Assembly (NCBI GenBank): GCA_964401045.1
Contig: CAYNXB010000009.1
Coordinates: forward strand, 1-64,000
Source: CAYNXB01 sp964401045
GTDB lineage: Bacteria; Pseudomonadota; Alphaproteobacteria; Sphingomonadales; Sphingomonadaceae
Reading direction: 5' to 3'
Length of the DNA: 64,000 bases
A program made the translations under genes and the position numbers. Positions 1 to 7,947 of the stretch are shown piece by piece (the stretch's first letter is position 1; the number at the start of each line of letters is the position of its first letter). The notes beneath the pieces were generated by a model. It worked only from the letters and a program-made list of their open reading frames with translations, had not been told where the DNA came from and ran no database searches.

Positions 1-606
1 ATCGGAGAACACCGCGCTGTTGAGGCACGCGAAATAGTTGTCACGCTGGGGCACGACCTTGCCGAGCCACTTCTTCACCAGCTCCGGATATTCGCGGATC
101 GCCTCGCTGATCGAGAGGAAGATCACGCCGGCCTTCTTGAGCTCCTCGCGGAACGTGGTCGCGACCGAGACGCTGTCGAACACCGCATCGACCGCCACCT
201 TGCGCGCGCCCTCGACCCCGGCGAGCACCTTCTGCTCCTCGATCGGAATGCCGAGCTTTTCGTAAACCCGCAGGATCTCGGGATCGACCTCATCGAGCGA
301 GGCGAGCGAGGCCTTCTTCTTCGGCGCGGCGTAGTAATAGGCGTCCTGGTAGTCGATCGGCGCGAGGTCGAGCTTGGCCCAGTCGGGCGGGGTCAGCTCC
401 TGCCACATGCGGAACGCCCTGAGCCGCCATTCGAGCATCCATTCGGGCTCGTTCTTCTTGCCCGAAATGAAGCGCACGGTGCTCTCATCGAGCCCCTTGG
501 GCGCGAACTCGGTGTCGATCTCGGCCGACCAGCCGTGCTCGTAATCGGCCGCGCGGGCGGCCGCTTCGCGAGCTTCGCGATCCTGGATATCGACGTCATC
601 GGTCAT
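1..606 (-). CDS. sufB: Fe-S cluster assembly scaffold SufB (partial, 5' part)
   Basis: The first 202 codons of SufB run off the left edge of the window. SufB forms the SufBC2D scaffold that builds Fe-S clusters in the cytoplasm. The translation has the typical SufB opening: a charged N-terminus, then FISGKKNEPEWMLEWRL, then a Tyr-rich DYQDAYYYAAPKKK stretch and NYFACLNSAVFSD at the edge. The ATG overlaps the stop of the upstream Rrf2 gene (ATGA), so the two are translationally coupled. Other suf genes would lie to the left. Identification is firm; the C-terminal part cannot be assessed. Confidence 0.93.
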   Translation of the reverse strand, partial: MTDDVDIQDREAREAAARAADYEHGWSAEIDTEFAPKGLDESTVRFISGKKNEPEWMLEWRLRAFRMWQELTPPDWAKLDLAPIDYQDAYYYAAPKKKASLASLDEVDPEILRVYEKLGIPIEEQKVLAGVEGARKVAVDAVFDSVSVATTFREELKKAGVIFLSISEAIREYPELVKKWLGKVVPQRDNYFACLNSAVFSD

Positions 607-1019
607 GCGGGCACCTTGGGACGAGCGAGTTGCGTGAGTGGCACCGCGGCCAGTGCGTTCCGCAGTGTCGTATTCACCTGCGACCAGTGCGGCTGGACGC
701 CGCACGATCCTTCCAACGCACAATCGTGCCGCCCCTCATCGCAACAGGTGGCGATCGCTATCGGCCCCTCGACCGCCTCGACGATGTCGGCAAGGCTGAT
801 CGCCGCCGCCGGCCGGGCGAGCTGCAGCCCGCCGTGCGCGCCGCGTGCCGAGCGCAGCAAGTGCGCCCGAGTCAGCAGGCTGACCAGCTTTTGCACCGTC
901 GGCAGCGGCAGGCCGGTTTCGGCGGCAAGGTCCGTGGACGAAACGCGCACGCCGCCGCAATGGCGCGCGGCGGCGCTCATCGTGACGACGGCGTAATCGG
1001 CCATGTTGGAGAGGCGCAT
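603..1019 (-). CDS. Rrf2-family regulator of the SUF operon
   Basis: A 138-residue Rrf2/IscR-type transcription regulator. The N-terminal winged helix (about residues 1-80) includes DLAAETGLPLPTVQKLVSLL as the recognition region. Cys92, 93, 100 and 106 lie in TCCDEGRHDCALEGSC, the place where IscR-like proteins bind a [2Fe-2S] cluster. It is the first gene before sufB and overlaps it by 4 nt, the usual arrangement of the alphaproteobacterial SUF regulator, which senses Fe-S status and controls the operon. The start chosen is the ATG giving MRLSNMADYAV, the canonical Rrf2 N-terminus; longer frames would run into the promoter region. Confidence 0.9.
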   Translation of the reverse strand: MRLSNMADYAVVTMSAAARHCGGVRVSSTDLAAETGLPLPTVQKLVSLLTRAHLLRSARGAHGGLQLARPAAAISLADIVEAVEGPIAIATCCDEGRHDCALEGSCGVQPHWSQVNTTLRNALAAVPLTQLARPKVPA

Positions 1020-1037
1020 GTGGCCCAATCTTCCTAA

Positions 1038-1056
1038 TCGGATTGATCCAGTCCGA
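1038..1056. promoter_or_regulatory. Candidate Rrf2 operator upstream of the SUF operon
   Basis: Inverted repeat TCGGA-N9-TCCGA lies 19-37 bp upstream of the Rrf2 start codon, where it would overlap the promoter. Rrf2 regulators usually repress their own operon through such imperfect palindromes. Binding of this protein here is inferred from position only. Confidence 0.4.
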
Positions 1057-1126
1057 ATTATGTAGGCCACTGGACGAGGCGTTTCAACGACAATCGATTT
1101 CTTGCGAGTCGTTCTCAATTCCACAT

Positions 1127-1151
1127 GGAACCCGGCCAACGGGGCCGCGTT
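1127..1151 (+). promoter_or_regulatory. EcfG (general stress sigma) promoter
   Basis: GGAAC (1127-1131), 16-bp spacer, CGTT (1148-1151). This matches exactly the alphaproteobacterial EcfG consensus GGAAC-N16/17-CGTT. It lies 29 bp before the hemerythrin start codon, so the hemerythrin gene is predicted to belong to the PhyR-EcfG general stress regulon. No ecfG or phyR gene is in the window. Confidence 0.7.
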
Positions 1152-1179
1152 AGCCGGGTATCCAGCCAAGGAGCCAGAC

Positions 1180-1740
1180 ATGCTTGGATCGCATTCGATC
1201 AGCCGTTCGAACTCTTTCCTCCTCGCCGGCGGCGCGGGCCTGCTGCTCGGCCTGCTCGCCAATCCGCTGCGCAAGCTCGCGGTGCAGGCGCCTACGATGC
1301 TCAAGAAGCGGTGGGACGAAGCGCTCGCCACCGAGCACAAGATTACCCTTGCCCTGCTCGACGCGATCGCAGCAACCGGCGAGGACGATACCGGCAAGCG
1401 CACCGTCCTGCTTGCGCAGCTCAAGCACGCGCTCGGCAAGCACTCGTTCCAGGAAGAGAACACCATCTACGCAACGATGCGCGAGCGCGGGCTGATGGAG
1501 CCGGCACAAATGCTCAACGAGGAGCACGGCGAAGTGAAGCGCATGCTGTTCGACCTGACCGAGATGGAGCGGAGCGATCCGCAGTGGATCGCCAAGGTGC
1601 GCGAACTGCGCGCCCTGCTCGAACATCACATGGCGGAGGAAGAGAGCGAGCTGTTTCCAAAGCTACGCAGTTCGCTCAGCCGCGACGAGAACGAGCGCCT
1701 CTCCGTGGCGATGAACAAGGAAGGGCTCAAGCTCGCTTGA
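1180..1740 (+). CDS. Hemerythrin HHE-domain protein
   Basis: A 186-residue protein with a hydrophobic N-terminal segment (about 12-30) and a hemerythrin-like four-helix domain. Likely diiron ligands include His53 (TEHK), His88 and Glu92 (KHSFQEE), His116 (EEHGE), and His149/His150 with Glu154 (EHHMAEEE). Such proteins bind O2 or NO or act in oxidative stress. The start is the ATG with AAGGAG seven bases upstream; an upstream in-frame ATG would lie within the stress promoter. The EcfG promoter indicates induction by general stress. The exact ligand is unknown. Confidence 0.85.
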   Translation: MLGSHSISRSNSFLLAGGAGLLLGLLANPLRKLAVQAPTMLKKRWDEALATEHKITLALLDAIAATGEDDTGKRTVLLAQLKHALGKHSFQEENTIYATMRERGLMEPAQMLNEEHGEVKRMLFDLTEMERSDPQWIAKVRELRALLEHHMAEEESELFPKLRSSLSRDENERLSVAMNKEGLKLA

Positions 1741-1748
1741 TCGACAGG

Positions 1749-1777
1749 CGCGCCGCGCGCTGCCATAGCGCGGCGCG
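1749..1777. other. Perfect GC hairpin abutting the pyrD start codon
   Basis: CGCGCCGCGC (1749-1758) pairs perfectly with GCGCGGCGCG (1768-1777) across a 9-nt loop. The right arm ends at the base before the pyrD ATG. There is no T-tract, so it is not a typical intrinsic terminator. It could hide the initiation region of pyrD, which shows no Shine-Dalgarno sequence. Confidence 0.6.
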
Positions 1778-2809
1778 ATGCTCTACCACCTGCTCCGCCC
1801 CGCGCTGTTCGCCTTCGACGCCGAGCGCGCGCACCGGCTGGCGCTGGTGGGGCTCCAGCTTATGCCGGAGGGCAAGCGCGCCGCGCAGGGTGGGCCGCTG
1901 GCAGTGCGCGTCTGCGGGCTCGATTTTCCCAACCCGCTCGGTATGGCCGCCGGGTTCGACAAGGATGGCGAAGCGGCGGATGCGCTGCTCGGGCTTGGGT
2001 TCGGTTTCGCCGAAGTCGGCTCGATCACGCCATTGGCGCAGCCGGGCAACCCCAGGCCGCGCCTGTTCCGCCTCGCCGAGGATCGCGCGGTGATCAACCG
2101 GATGGGGTTCAACAACGGCGGCGCGGGGATCGCCGCAATCCGGCTCGCGGCCCGCCGGCGGCGCGGCGGAGTCGTCGGGATCAATATCGGCGCGAACAAG
2201 GATGCGACCGATCGCGTGGCCGACTACGCGACAATGACGCGGATCATGGCCCCACTCGCTTCGTATCTCGCGGTCAACATCTCGAGCCCGAACACACCGG
2301 GCTTGCGGGCATTGCAGGACGAAGGTGCCCTCACCGGCCTGCTCGACGCGGTGATTGGCGCGCGCGGCGCTTCCGGCCCCCCCGTATTTCTCAAGGTCGC
2401 GCCAGACCTCGAACCGGCCGACATCGACGCCATCGCCCGCATCGCGCTAGACAAGGGGCTCGGCGCACTGATCGTGTCAAACACCACTATTTCGCGCCCG
2501 CGGCTCGTATCGCGCCACGCGGGCGAGGCGGGCGGGCTCTCGGGTGAGCCGCTCAGGGAACTCGCCCTCCAGCGCCTGCGCGATTTCCGCACAGCCACCG
2601 GTGGTGCGATCCCGCTTGTCGGCGTCGGCGGCATCGCCAGCGCTGAGGACGCCTGGGCACGCATCCGCGCCGGCGCGAGCCTGGTGCAGCTCTACAGCGC
2701 GATGGTCTACCAGGGGCCCGGCATCGCCCGCACGATCGTCCGCAAGCTGGAAGCATTGATGCGACGCGACGGGTTCGCCGGCATTGAACAAGCCGTCGGC
2801 AGCGAATAG
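1778..2809 (+). CDS. pyrD: Dihydroorotate dehydrogenase (quinone), class 2
   Basis: A 343-residue PyrD that oxidises dihydroorotate to orotate in pyrimidine synthesis and passes electrons to quinone at the membrane. It shows the class 2 features: an N-terminal membrane-associating helix (MLYHLLRPALFAFDAERAH), FMN-site segment GMAAGFDKDGEA, the active-site loop NISSPNTPGLR with its catalytic Ser, and the C-terminal phosphate-binding GVGGI followed by GASLVQLYSAMVYQGP. Length is normal for class 2. A strong hairpin lies directly before the start. Confidence 0.95.
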   Translation: MLYHLLRPALFAFDAERAHRLALVGLQLMPEGKRAAQGGPLAVRVCGLDFPNPLGMAAGFDKDGEAADALLGLGFGFAEVGSITPLAQPGNPRPRLFRLAEDRAVINRMGFNNGGAGIAAIRLAARRRRGGVVGINIGANKDATDRVADYATMTRIMAPLASYLAVNISSPNTPGLRALQDEGALTGLLDAVIGARGASGPPVFLKVAPDLEPADIDAIARIALDKGLGALIVSNTTISRPRLVSRHAGEAGGLSGEPLRELALQRLRDFRTATGGAIPLVGVGGIASAEDAWARIRAGASLVQLYSAMVYQGPGIARTIVRKLEALMRRDGFAGIEQAVGSE

Positions 2810-2819
2810 GCGCGAGGGC

Positions 2820-4526
2820 ATGCTCCGGGTCCGTCAGCTTTTCGCCGCTTTCCTTGCACCCATCCTACTCGCCGCGTGCGCCACCACCGGCGCCGCGCCG
2901 CCCACCTCGGCCGAGCGCGGCCTGGTCAGCGCAGCCGATCCGCGCGCGGCCGAGGCCGGGGCAGAGATTCTGCGCCAGGGGGGCAGCGCGACGGACGCGG
3001 CGATCGCCACAATGCTCGCCCTCAACGTGGTCGAGCCGCAGAGCTCGGGGATCGGTGGCGGCGGCTTCTACGTCTGGGGCAACGCCAACGGCACGGTCGA
3101 GACGCTGGACGGGCGCGAAACCGCGCCGGCCGCCGCTGGGCCCAACTGGTTTCTCGACGATAACGGCAAGCCACTGCCGTTCATGACCGCCGTGATGAGC
3201 GGCAGGAGCGTCGGCGTGCCGGGCAATGTCGCGATCGCCGCCAAGGCGCATGAACGCCACGGCAAGCTCGCCTGGGCAAAGCTTTTCGGGCCGGCGATCC
3301 GCCTTGCCCGGGACGGTTGGACGCTGACCGAGCGGGGGCACGAATTCCTCGACAACGCGAGGAACCGAGGGGCCTCGCACCCGGCGGGCAAGGCGCTGTT
3401 CTACGACGCTTCCGGCGAGCCGGTGCCGGTGGGAACGGTAATCAAGAATGAAGCACTCGCGCGGACTTTCGAGCGCATCGCCCGCGAAGGGCCGGACGCC
3501 TTCTACAAGGGCGCCAATGCCGAGGCGCTCGCCAGCGCGGTATGGGCCGAAACGCCCGGCGCGCGGGGCATGGTGGCGGGCGATCTGGCCGCTTACGCGG
3601 CGCGCGAACGGCCAGCGGCCTGCGGCGCATACCGTGAATACAAGATCTGCGGGATGGGCCCGCCCTCGTCCGGCGCGACCACCGTCTATGCGATTCTCAA
3701 GCAGCTCGAACGCTTCGACTTGGGCGCGATGGGTCCGAACTCCGCGACGTTCTGGCACGTGTTCGCCGATTCGCAACGGCTCGCCTACGCCGACCGCGAG
3801 CTGTACCTCGCCGATCCGGACTTCGTGCAGGTGCCGGTCGCCGGGCTCACCAATCCCGATTACCTCGCCGCGCGCGGCGCGCTGATCGATCCGCAGCACG
3901 CGCTGGCGGGCGTCTCCGCCGGCACCCCGCCCGGCCCGGTGCAGGCGCGCGCGGACGGCGACGAGCCAGAGGAGCACGGCACGTCGCACTTCGTGGTCAT
4001 CGACGATGACGGCAACGCGGTGTCGTACACTTCGACCATCGAAGGCTCGTTCGGCTCCGGTATCATGGTTGGCGGCTACTTCCTCAACAACGAGCTGACC
4101 GATTTCAGCTTCACGCCCGAAGCGGGCGGCAAGCCGGTCGCCAACCGCGTCGAAGGCGGCAAGCGGCCGAGGAGCTCGATGGCGCCTACGCTGGTCTATG
4201 GCTCGGACGGCAAGCTGCTGATCGCGGTTGGCGCAGCCGGCGGCTCGACGATCCCGGCGCAAGTCGCACGCGCGCTGATCGGCATGCTCGATTTCCACCT
4301 GCCGGTGGCGCAGGCCGTCGCGCTGCCCATGCTGTTCTCGCCTGGAGACACGATCCAGGTCGAGCAGGGCAGCAGCCTCGAAGCCCTGATCCCGCAATTG
4401 CAGGCGATTGGCCACAAGACCGCGGCGCGGCGGATGCCGCTAAAGACCAATGCCGCCGAGCGCACCGCGGCGGGCTGGGTCGGCGCGGCCGATCCGCGCA
4501 GCGAGGGTGCGGTAGCACGGGAATAG
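2820..4526 (+). CDS. ggt: Gamma-glutamyltransferase, lipoprotein type
   Basis: A 568-residue gamma-glutamyltranspeptidase precursor that cleaves glutathione and other gamma-glutamyl compounds outside the cytoplasm. The N-terminus is a lipoprotein signal (FAAFLAPILLAAC, Cys about residue 20). The self-processing nucleophile is Thr388 in EEHGTSHF; the oxyanion-loop GAAGGSTIP follows. The start is the ATG at 2820 with GCGAGGG upstream, which gives a complete lipobox signal. A TTG at 2784 inside pyrD would put extra charged residues before the signal and is less likely. It follows pyrD by 10 bp and is probably co-transcribed. Confidence 0.92.
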   Translation: MLRVRQLFAAFLAPILLAACATTGAAPPTSAERGLVSAADPRAAEAGAEILRQGGSATDAAIATMLALNVVEPQSSGIGGGGFYVWGNANGTVETLDGRETAPAAAGPNWFLDDNGKPLPFMTAVMSGRSVGVPGNVAIAAKAHERHGKLAWAKLFGPAIRLARDGWTLTERGHEFLDNARNRGASHPAGKALFYDASGEPVPVGTVIKNEALARTFERIAREGPDAFYKGANAEALASAVWAETPGARGMVAGDLAAYAARERPAACGAYREYKICGMGPPSSGATTVYAILKQLERFDLGAMGPNSATFWHVFADSQRLAYADRELYLADPDFVQVPVAGLTNPDYLAARGALIDPQHALAGVSAGTPPGPVQARADGDEPEEHGTSHFVVIDDDGNAVSYTSTIEGSFGSGIMVGGYFLNNELTDFSFTPEAGGKPVANRVEGGKRPRSSMAPTLVYGSDGKLLIAVGAAGGSTIPAQVARALIGMLDFHLPVAQAVALPMLFSPGDTIQVEQGSSLEALIPQLQAIGHKTAARRMPLKTNAAERTAAGWVGAADPRSEGAVARE

Positions 4527-4589
4527 CGCTTGGCGCTCTTTCGGAGGCCCATTAGACCGGGCGCAGGGGTGGAGAGGAGCAAACCGAGG

Positions 4590-6416
4590 GTGGAGCTGTC
4601 CGAATTCGCCGGGGCGAGCAACCTGGTAGCGCTGTTCCTGAAGCGCGCCGATCAGCTTGGCGACAAGCCGTTCCTTGCCGCAAAGCGGGATGGCGCGTGG
4701 CGCACGATGAGCTGGCGTCACGTAGCCGAACAGGTCTGCGTGCTCGCCGAGAGCCTGCGCGGCCTCGGCCTCACCGACGGCGACCGCGTGGTGCTGGTGT
4801 CCGAAAACCGCCCCGAATGGTGCATCGCGGATCTCGCGATCATGGCCGCGGGCTGCATCACGGTTCCCGCCTACACCACCAACACCGAGCGCGATCACCA
4901 GCATATCCTCGATGATTCGGGCGCGCGGGCGGCGATCGTCTCGACTGCGCGCCTGGCGCAGCCGCTGGTTCCGGCGATCATGCGCACCGGCGCCGTTGGC
5001 CACCTGATCGCGATGGAGCCGATCCGCTCGAGCCAGGCGGGCAGCTTCGACCGCCACGAGTGGGCCGCCCTCACGCAAGGCGACGCAGCTGCGGCGCGCG
5101 CCGCGGTCGATGCCCGCATCGCCGGGATCGAACGCGGCGACACCGCCTGCATCATCTACACCAGCGGAACCGGCGGCGCGCCGCGCGGCGTGTTGCTCCA
5201 CCACGGCGCGATCCTGTGCAACATCGAGGGCGCGGTGCAGTTGCTGATCGAGGACTTCGGGATCGACGAGGAACGGTTTCTCTCGTTCCTGCCTCTGTCC
5301 CACGCCTACGAACACACCGGCGGGCAATTCCTGCCGATCGCGATCGGCGCGGAAATCTATTACTCGGAAGGGCTCGAAAAGCTCGCCAGCAACATCGAGG
5401 AAGTACGCCCCACGATCATGGTCGTGGTGCCGCGGCTGTTCGAGGTGTTGCGCGCGCGGATCATCAAGCAGATCGAGAAACAGGGGCGGGTGGCGAACCT
5501 CCTCCTCGACGGCGCGCTCGGCCTGAGCGAGCGTCGCGCGCGCGATCGCACCCGGCTGACCGACCGTCCGCTCGAGCTACTGCTCGAACGCACGCTGCGG
5601 CCCAAGATCCGCCAGCGCTTCGGTGGACGGATCAAGGCGCTGGTTTCAGGCGGCGCGCCGCTTAATCCCGAAGTCGGCGCGTTCTTCCAGGCCATGGGGC
5701 TGACGATGCTCCAGGGCTACGGCCAGACCGAGGCCGCGCCGGTGATCAGTTGCAACCGCCCGGCGGCGGGACTCAAGATGGACACCGTCGGCCCGCCGAT
5801 GGACGGGGTCGAAGTGCGCATCGCGGAGGATGGCGAAATCCTGGTGCGCGGCGAGCTGGTGATGAAGGGCTACTGGCGCAATCCGGCCGAGACCGCGCAC
5901 GCACTGCAGATCGATCCTGCCGAGCCGGACAAGGGCCCGTGGCTCCATACCGGCGACATCGGCCATCTCGACGGCAGGGGCCGCATCGTCATCACCGACC
6001 GCAAGAAGGACATGATCGTCAACGACAAAGGCGACAACGTCGCGCCGCAGAAGATCGAGGGGATGCTGACACTGCAGCCCGAGATCGCGCAGGCGATGGT
6101 CGCCGGCGACAAGCGCCCGTACCTCGTCGGCCTGATCGTGCCCGATGCCGAATGGGCGCTGGAATGGGCGCGCGCGAACGACGAGAAGTTCGACCTCACG
6201 GCGCTACAGGGCCTGCCGGCGTTCCGCAGCTCGGTGCGCGGCGCGGTCGACCGGGTCAACGCCGAGCTCTCGGTGGTCGAGAAGGTGCGCAAGATCGCCT
6301 TCGCGGACGAGCCGTTCTCGATCGAGAACGAGGAAATGACCCCGAGCATGAAAATCCGCCGGCACATGATCAAGCAGCGCTACGGCACGCGGCTAGATGC
6401 CCTCTACGCCACGTGA
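4590..6416 (+). CDS. AMP-forming long-chain acyl-CoA synthetase
   Basis: About 608 residues of the ANL adenylating superfamily; activates a fatty acid to acyl-CoA through an acyl-AMP. Signature motifs are the P-loop YTSGTGGAPRG (about 190), GYGQTEAAP, and TGDIG followed by the hinge ITDRKKDMIVNDKGDNVAP. The long-chain (FadD15/FAA-like) branch is suggested by the insert region and C-terminal MKIRRHMIKQRYG. The start chosen is GTG 4590 with GGAGAGGAG upstream, giving MELSEFAGASNL; a TTG at 4530 is an in-frame alternative without a clear ribosome site. Substrate is inferred from the family. Confidence 0.88.
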   Translation: MELSEFAGASNLVALFLKRADQLGDKPFLAAKRDGAWRTMSWRHVAEQVCVLAESLRGLGLTDGDRVVLVSENRPEWCIADLAIMAAGCITVPAYTTNTERDHQHILDDSGARAAIVSTARLAQPLVPAIMRTGAVGHLIAMEPIRSSQAGSFDRHEWAALTQGDAAAARAAVDARIAGIERGDTACIIYTSGTGGAPRGVLLHHGAILCNIEGAVQLLIEDFGIDEERFLSFLPLSHAYEHTGGQFLPIAIGAEIYYSEGLEKLASNIEEVRPTIMVVVPRLFEVLRARIIKQIEKQGRVANLLLDGALGLSERRARDRTRLTDRPLELLLERTLRPKIRQRFGGRIKALVSGGAPLNPEVGAFFQAMGLTMLQGYGQTEAAPVISCNRPAAGLKMDTVGPPMDGVEVRIAEDGEILVRGELVMKGYWRNPAETAHALQIDPAEPDKGPWLHTGDIGHLDGRGRIVITDRKKDMIVNDKGDNVAPQKIEGMLTLQPEIAQAMVAGDKRPYLVGLIVPDAEWALEWARANDEKFDLTALQGLPAFRSSVRGAVDRVNAELSVVEKVRKIAFADEPFSIENEEMTPSMKIRRHMIKQRYGTRLDALYAT

Positions 6417-6430
6417 TTTGGCGCTGACGA

Positions 6431-7348
6431 ATGGCCGATTACCGCGCGATCGCGAAGCACCATCCAGAGGTGCGCGAGTACATCCGGCTGCGTAAGTGGG
6501 TGCACCGCGGGGAGGCGGTGTTCTACGGCCCGAACATCGCCGGCGACATCCTCACCACCGACGGCTTGGGCTATCGCAACGGCGTGTGGCGCGGGGGGCG
6601 GCTGACGCTCGCCGATTGCCTTGAGTCCGATCGCTACGGCCTCGTGATGGGGGCAAGTCATGTCTACGGCTTCGGCGTGCCGGACAACGGGCACACGATC
6701 CCCTCGCGGCTCGGCGCGGTGCTCGACATGCCGTTCGCCAATATCGGCCTGCCCGAAGCGCACACGCGCAACCTGTTCGCGATCCTGCTCGATATCGTCG
6801 CGCGCTCGCAGCGCCCGCCCGCTGCGGTGCTGCTGCTCAGCGGCGGCGACTTCAGCGGCTGGGCCTTCAGCGGCATCGCCGATCCGGTGTTCGGCCCGCC
6901 CAATATCCTGCAGCTCCAGCAAGTGATTACCGAGCGTGGCGGACACGGCGACCCCGTCGCCAGCCTTCCGGCCATGCTATCGGCGTCGGAGTTGTGGACC
7001 TTGGCGACGGTGCAGTTGTGCCGCGCGCGCGGCATTCCGCTGGTGCTCGGCAACGACACGACCTTCTTCGAGAAGGTTGAGCCTGACGGTTACGATCGCG
7101 ATTGCCGGCTGGGCGTCGCGTCATCGCCCCCGCAGGTGCGTCAATTCGAGATCCACCGCAAGTTGTTCGGCCGTTTTTGCGATCGGCGGCAGCGGCTCGC
7201 CGAACGGAACGGCGTTCCGCTCGTGGGACCGGGCTTGTCGAACCGGCTCGGCTTCATCGATGAGTTTCACTACGACGCGTTGGGCGTCGAAGCGTTGTGC
7301 GAAAATTTTGCGCCAGCGCTGGAAGACGCGCTGAAAGCGAAAGACTAG
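6431..7348 (+). CDS. SGNH/GDSL hydrolase-like protein of unknown function
   Basis: A 305-residue cytoplasmic protein without a signal peptide. YGLVMGASHVYGFGVP (about 75-90) resembles SGNH block I with its nucleophilic Ser, LLLSGGDFSGW could be a later block, and the C-terminal DEFHYDALG looks like the Asp-x-x-His block V. These suggest an esterase or acyltransferase-like fold. It starts 14 bp after the acyl-CoA synthetase and could share its transcript. Substrate unknown; the family call rests on motifs alone. Confidence 0.6.
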   Translation: MADYRAIAKHHPEVREYIRLRKWVHRGEAVFYGPNIAGDILTTDGLGYRNGVWRGGRLTLADCLESDRYGLVMGASHVYGFGVPDNGHTIPSRLGAVLDMPFANIGLPEAHTRNLFAILLDIVARSQRPPAAVLLLSGGDFSGWAFSGIADPVFGPPNILQLQQVITERGGHGDPVASLPAMLSASELWTLATVQLCRARGIPLVLGNDTTFFEKVEPDGYDRDCRLGVASSPPQVRQFEIHRKLFGRFCDRRQRLAERNGVPLVGPGLSNRLGFIDEFHYDALGVEALCENFAPALEDALKAKD

Positions 7349-7872
7349 GCCGCTTCGCGCTCAACAAACTCGGGATAGAACACCGGCCGCGTCTCTGACC
7401 ACGCAGGGGCGGTCGCGGCGGCTTCGCTGAGCGACTGGAGCAACCGCTTTCGGCGTTCGGGCCGGATCTGGGGCAACGCTGCGGCGCCGCAGAACGCCCC
7501 CGGCAGCCACGGACGGATCTGCGGCCCGAGCAACCGCTCGTAGAGAAAACGGAACGCCGAGAAGCATTCGAGCCGCTCCTGCGCAAGATCGAACGCAGCG
7601 AGGCGGATCAGCGGCCCCATCAGGGTCTCGATTCCGTCAAGTGAGCTTTCGTCCGGCTGCGAGTCGCGCAAGCCCTTGAGCTGCTGGTAGCTGACGTACT
7701 GGCTGCGGATCGACGAGCGCTCGCTCGCGTCGCGCGCCCACAGCTTGAACGCGTCCTGGCGTCCGAGGCCGACGTCGAGGCTGCGCTTGATGTAGCGCTG
7801 TTCGGCCGAGGTGAAGCTGGCGAATTCCCGCAATTCGGCGATCGTCAGCGATGCGGTTCCGATGGTAGCCAT
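7345..7872 (-). CDS. Conserved hypothetical protein
   Basis: I do not recognise this 175-residue protein. It is soluble, without a signal peptide or membrane segment, rich in Arg, Glu and Leu, and probably mostly helical (AELREFASFTSAEQRYIKRS). Its stop shares the CTAG palindrome with the stop of the convergent SGNH-like gene. The start is the ATG giving MATIGTASLTIAELRE; an upstream ATG at 7905 (MCRSSKG) is possible. Codon usage is typical of the window, so it is probably a real gene. Confidence 0.6.
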   Translation of the reverse strand: MATIGTASLTIAELREFASFTSAEQRYIKRSLDVGLGRQDAFKLWARDASERSSIRSQYVSYQQLKGLRDSQPDESSLDGIETLMGPLIRLAAFDLAQERLECFSAFRFLYERLLGPQIRPWLPGAFCGAAALPQIRPERRKRLLQSLSEAAATAPAWSETRPVFYPEFVEREAA

Positions 7873-7947
7873 GATCGTGTCCAAGCCCTTGCTCGAACGG
7901 CACAATCGCCGATTGTAGTTAACGTCGCGTAAGCAAGCGCGGAAAAT

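Noticed and set aside
2784..2819. TTG start extending ggt into pyrD
   Set aside because: It would place 12 mostly polar residues before a complete lipoprotein signal; ATG 2820 has the better ribosome site.
2865..4415. A 516-codon minus-strand frame over ggt
   Set aside because: Antisense shadow of a clear gamma-glutamyltransferase; composition is unlike a real protein.
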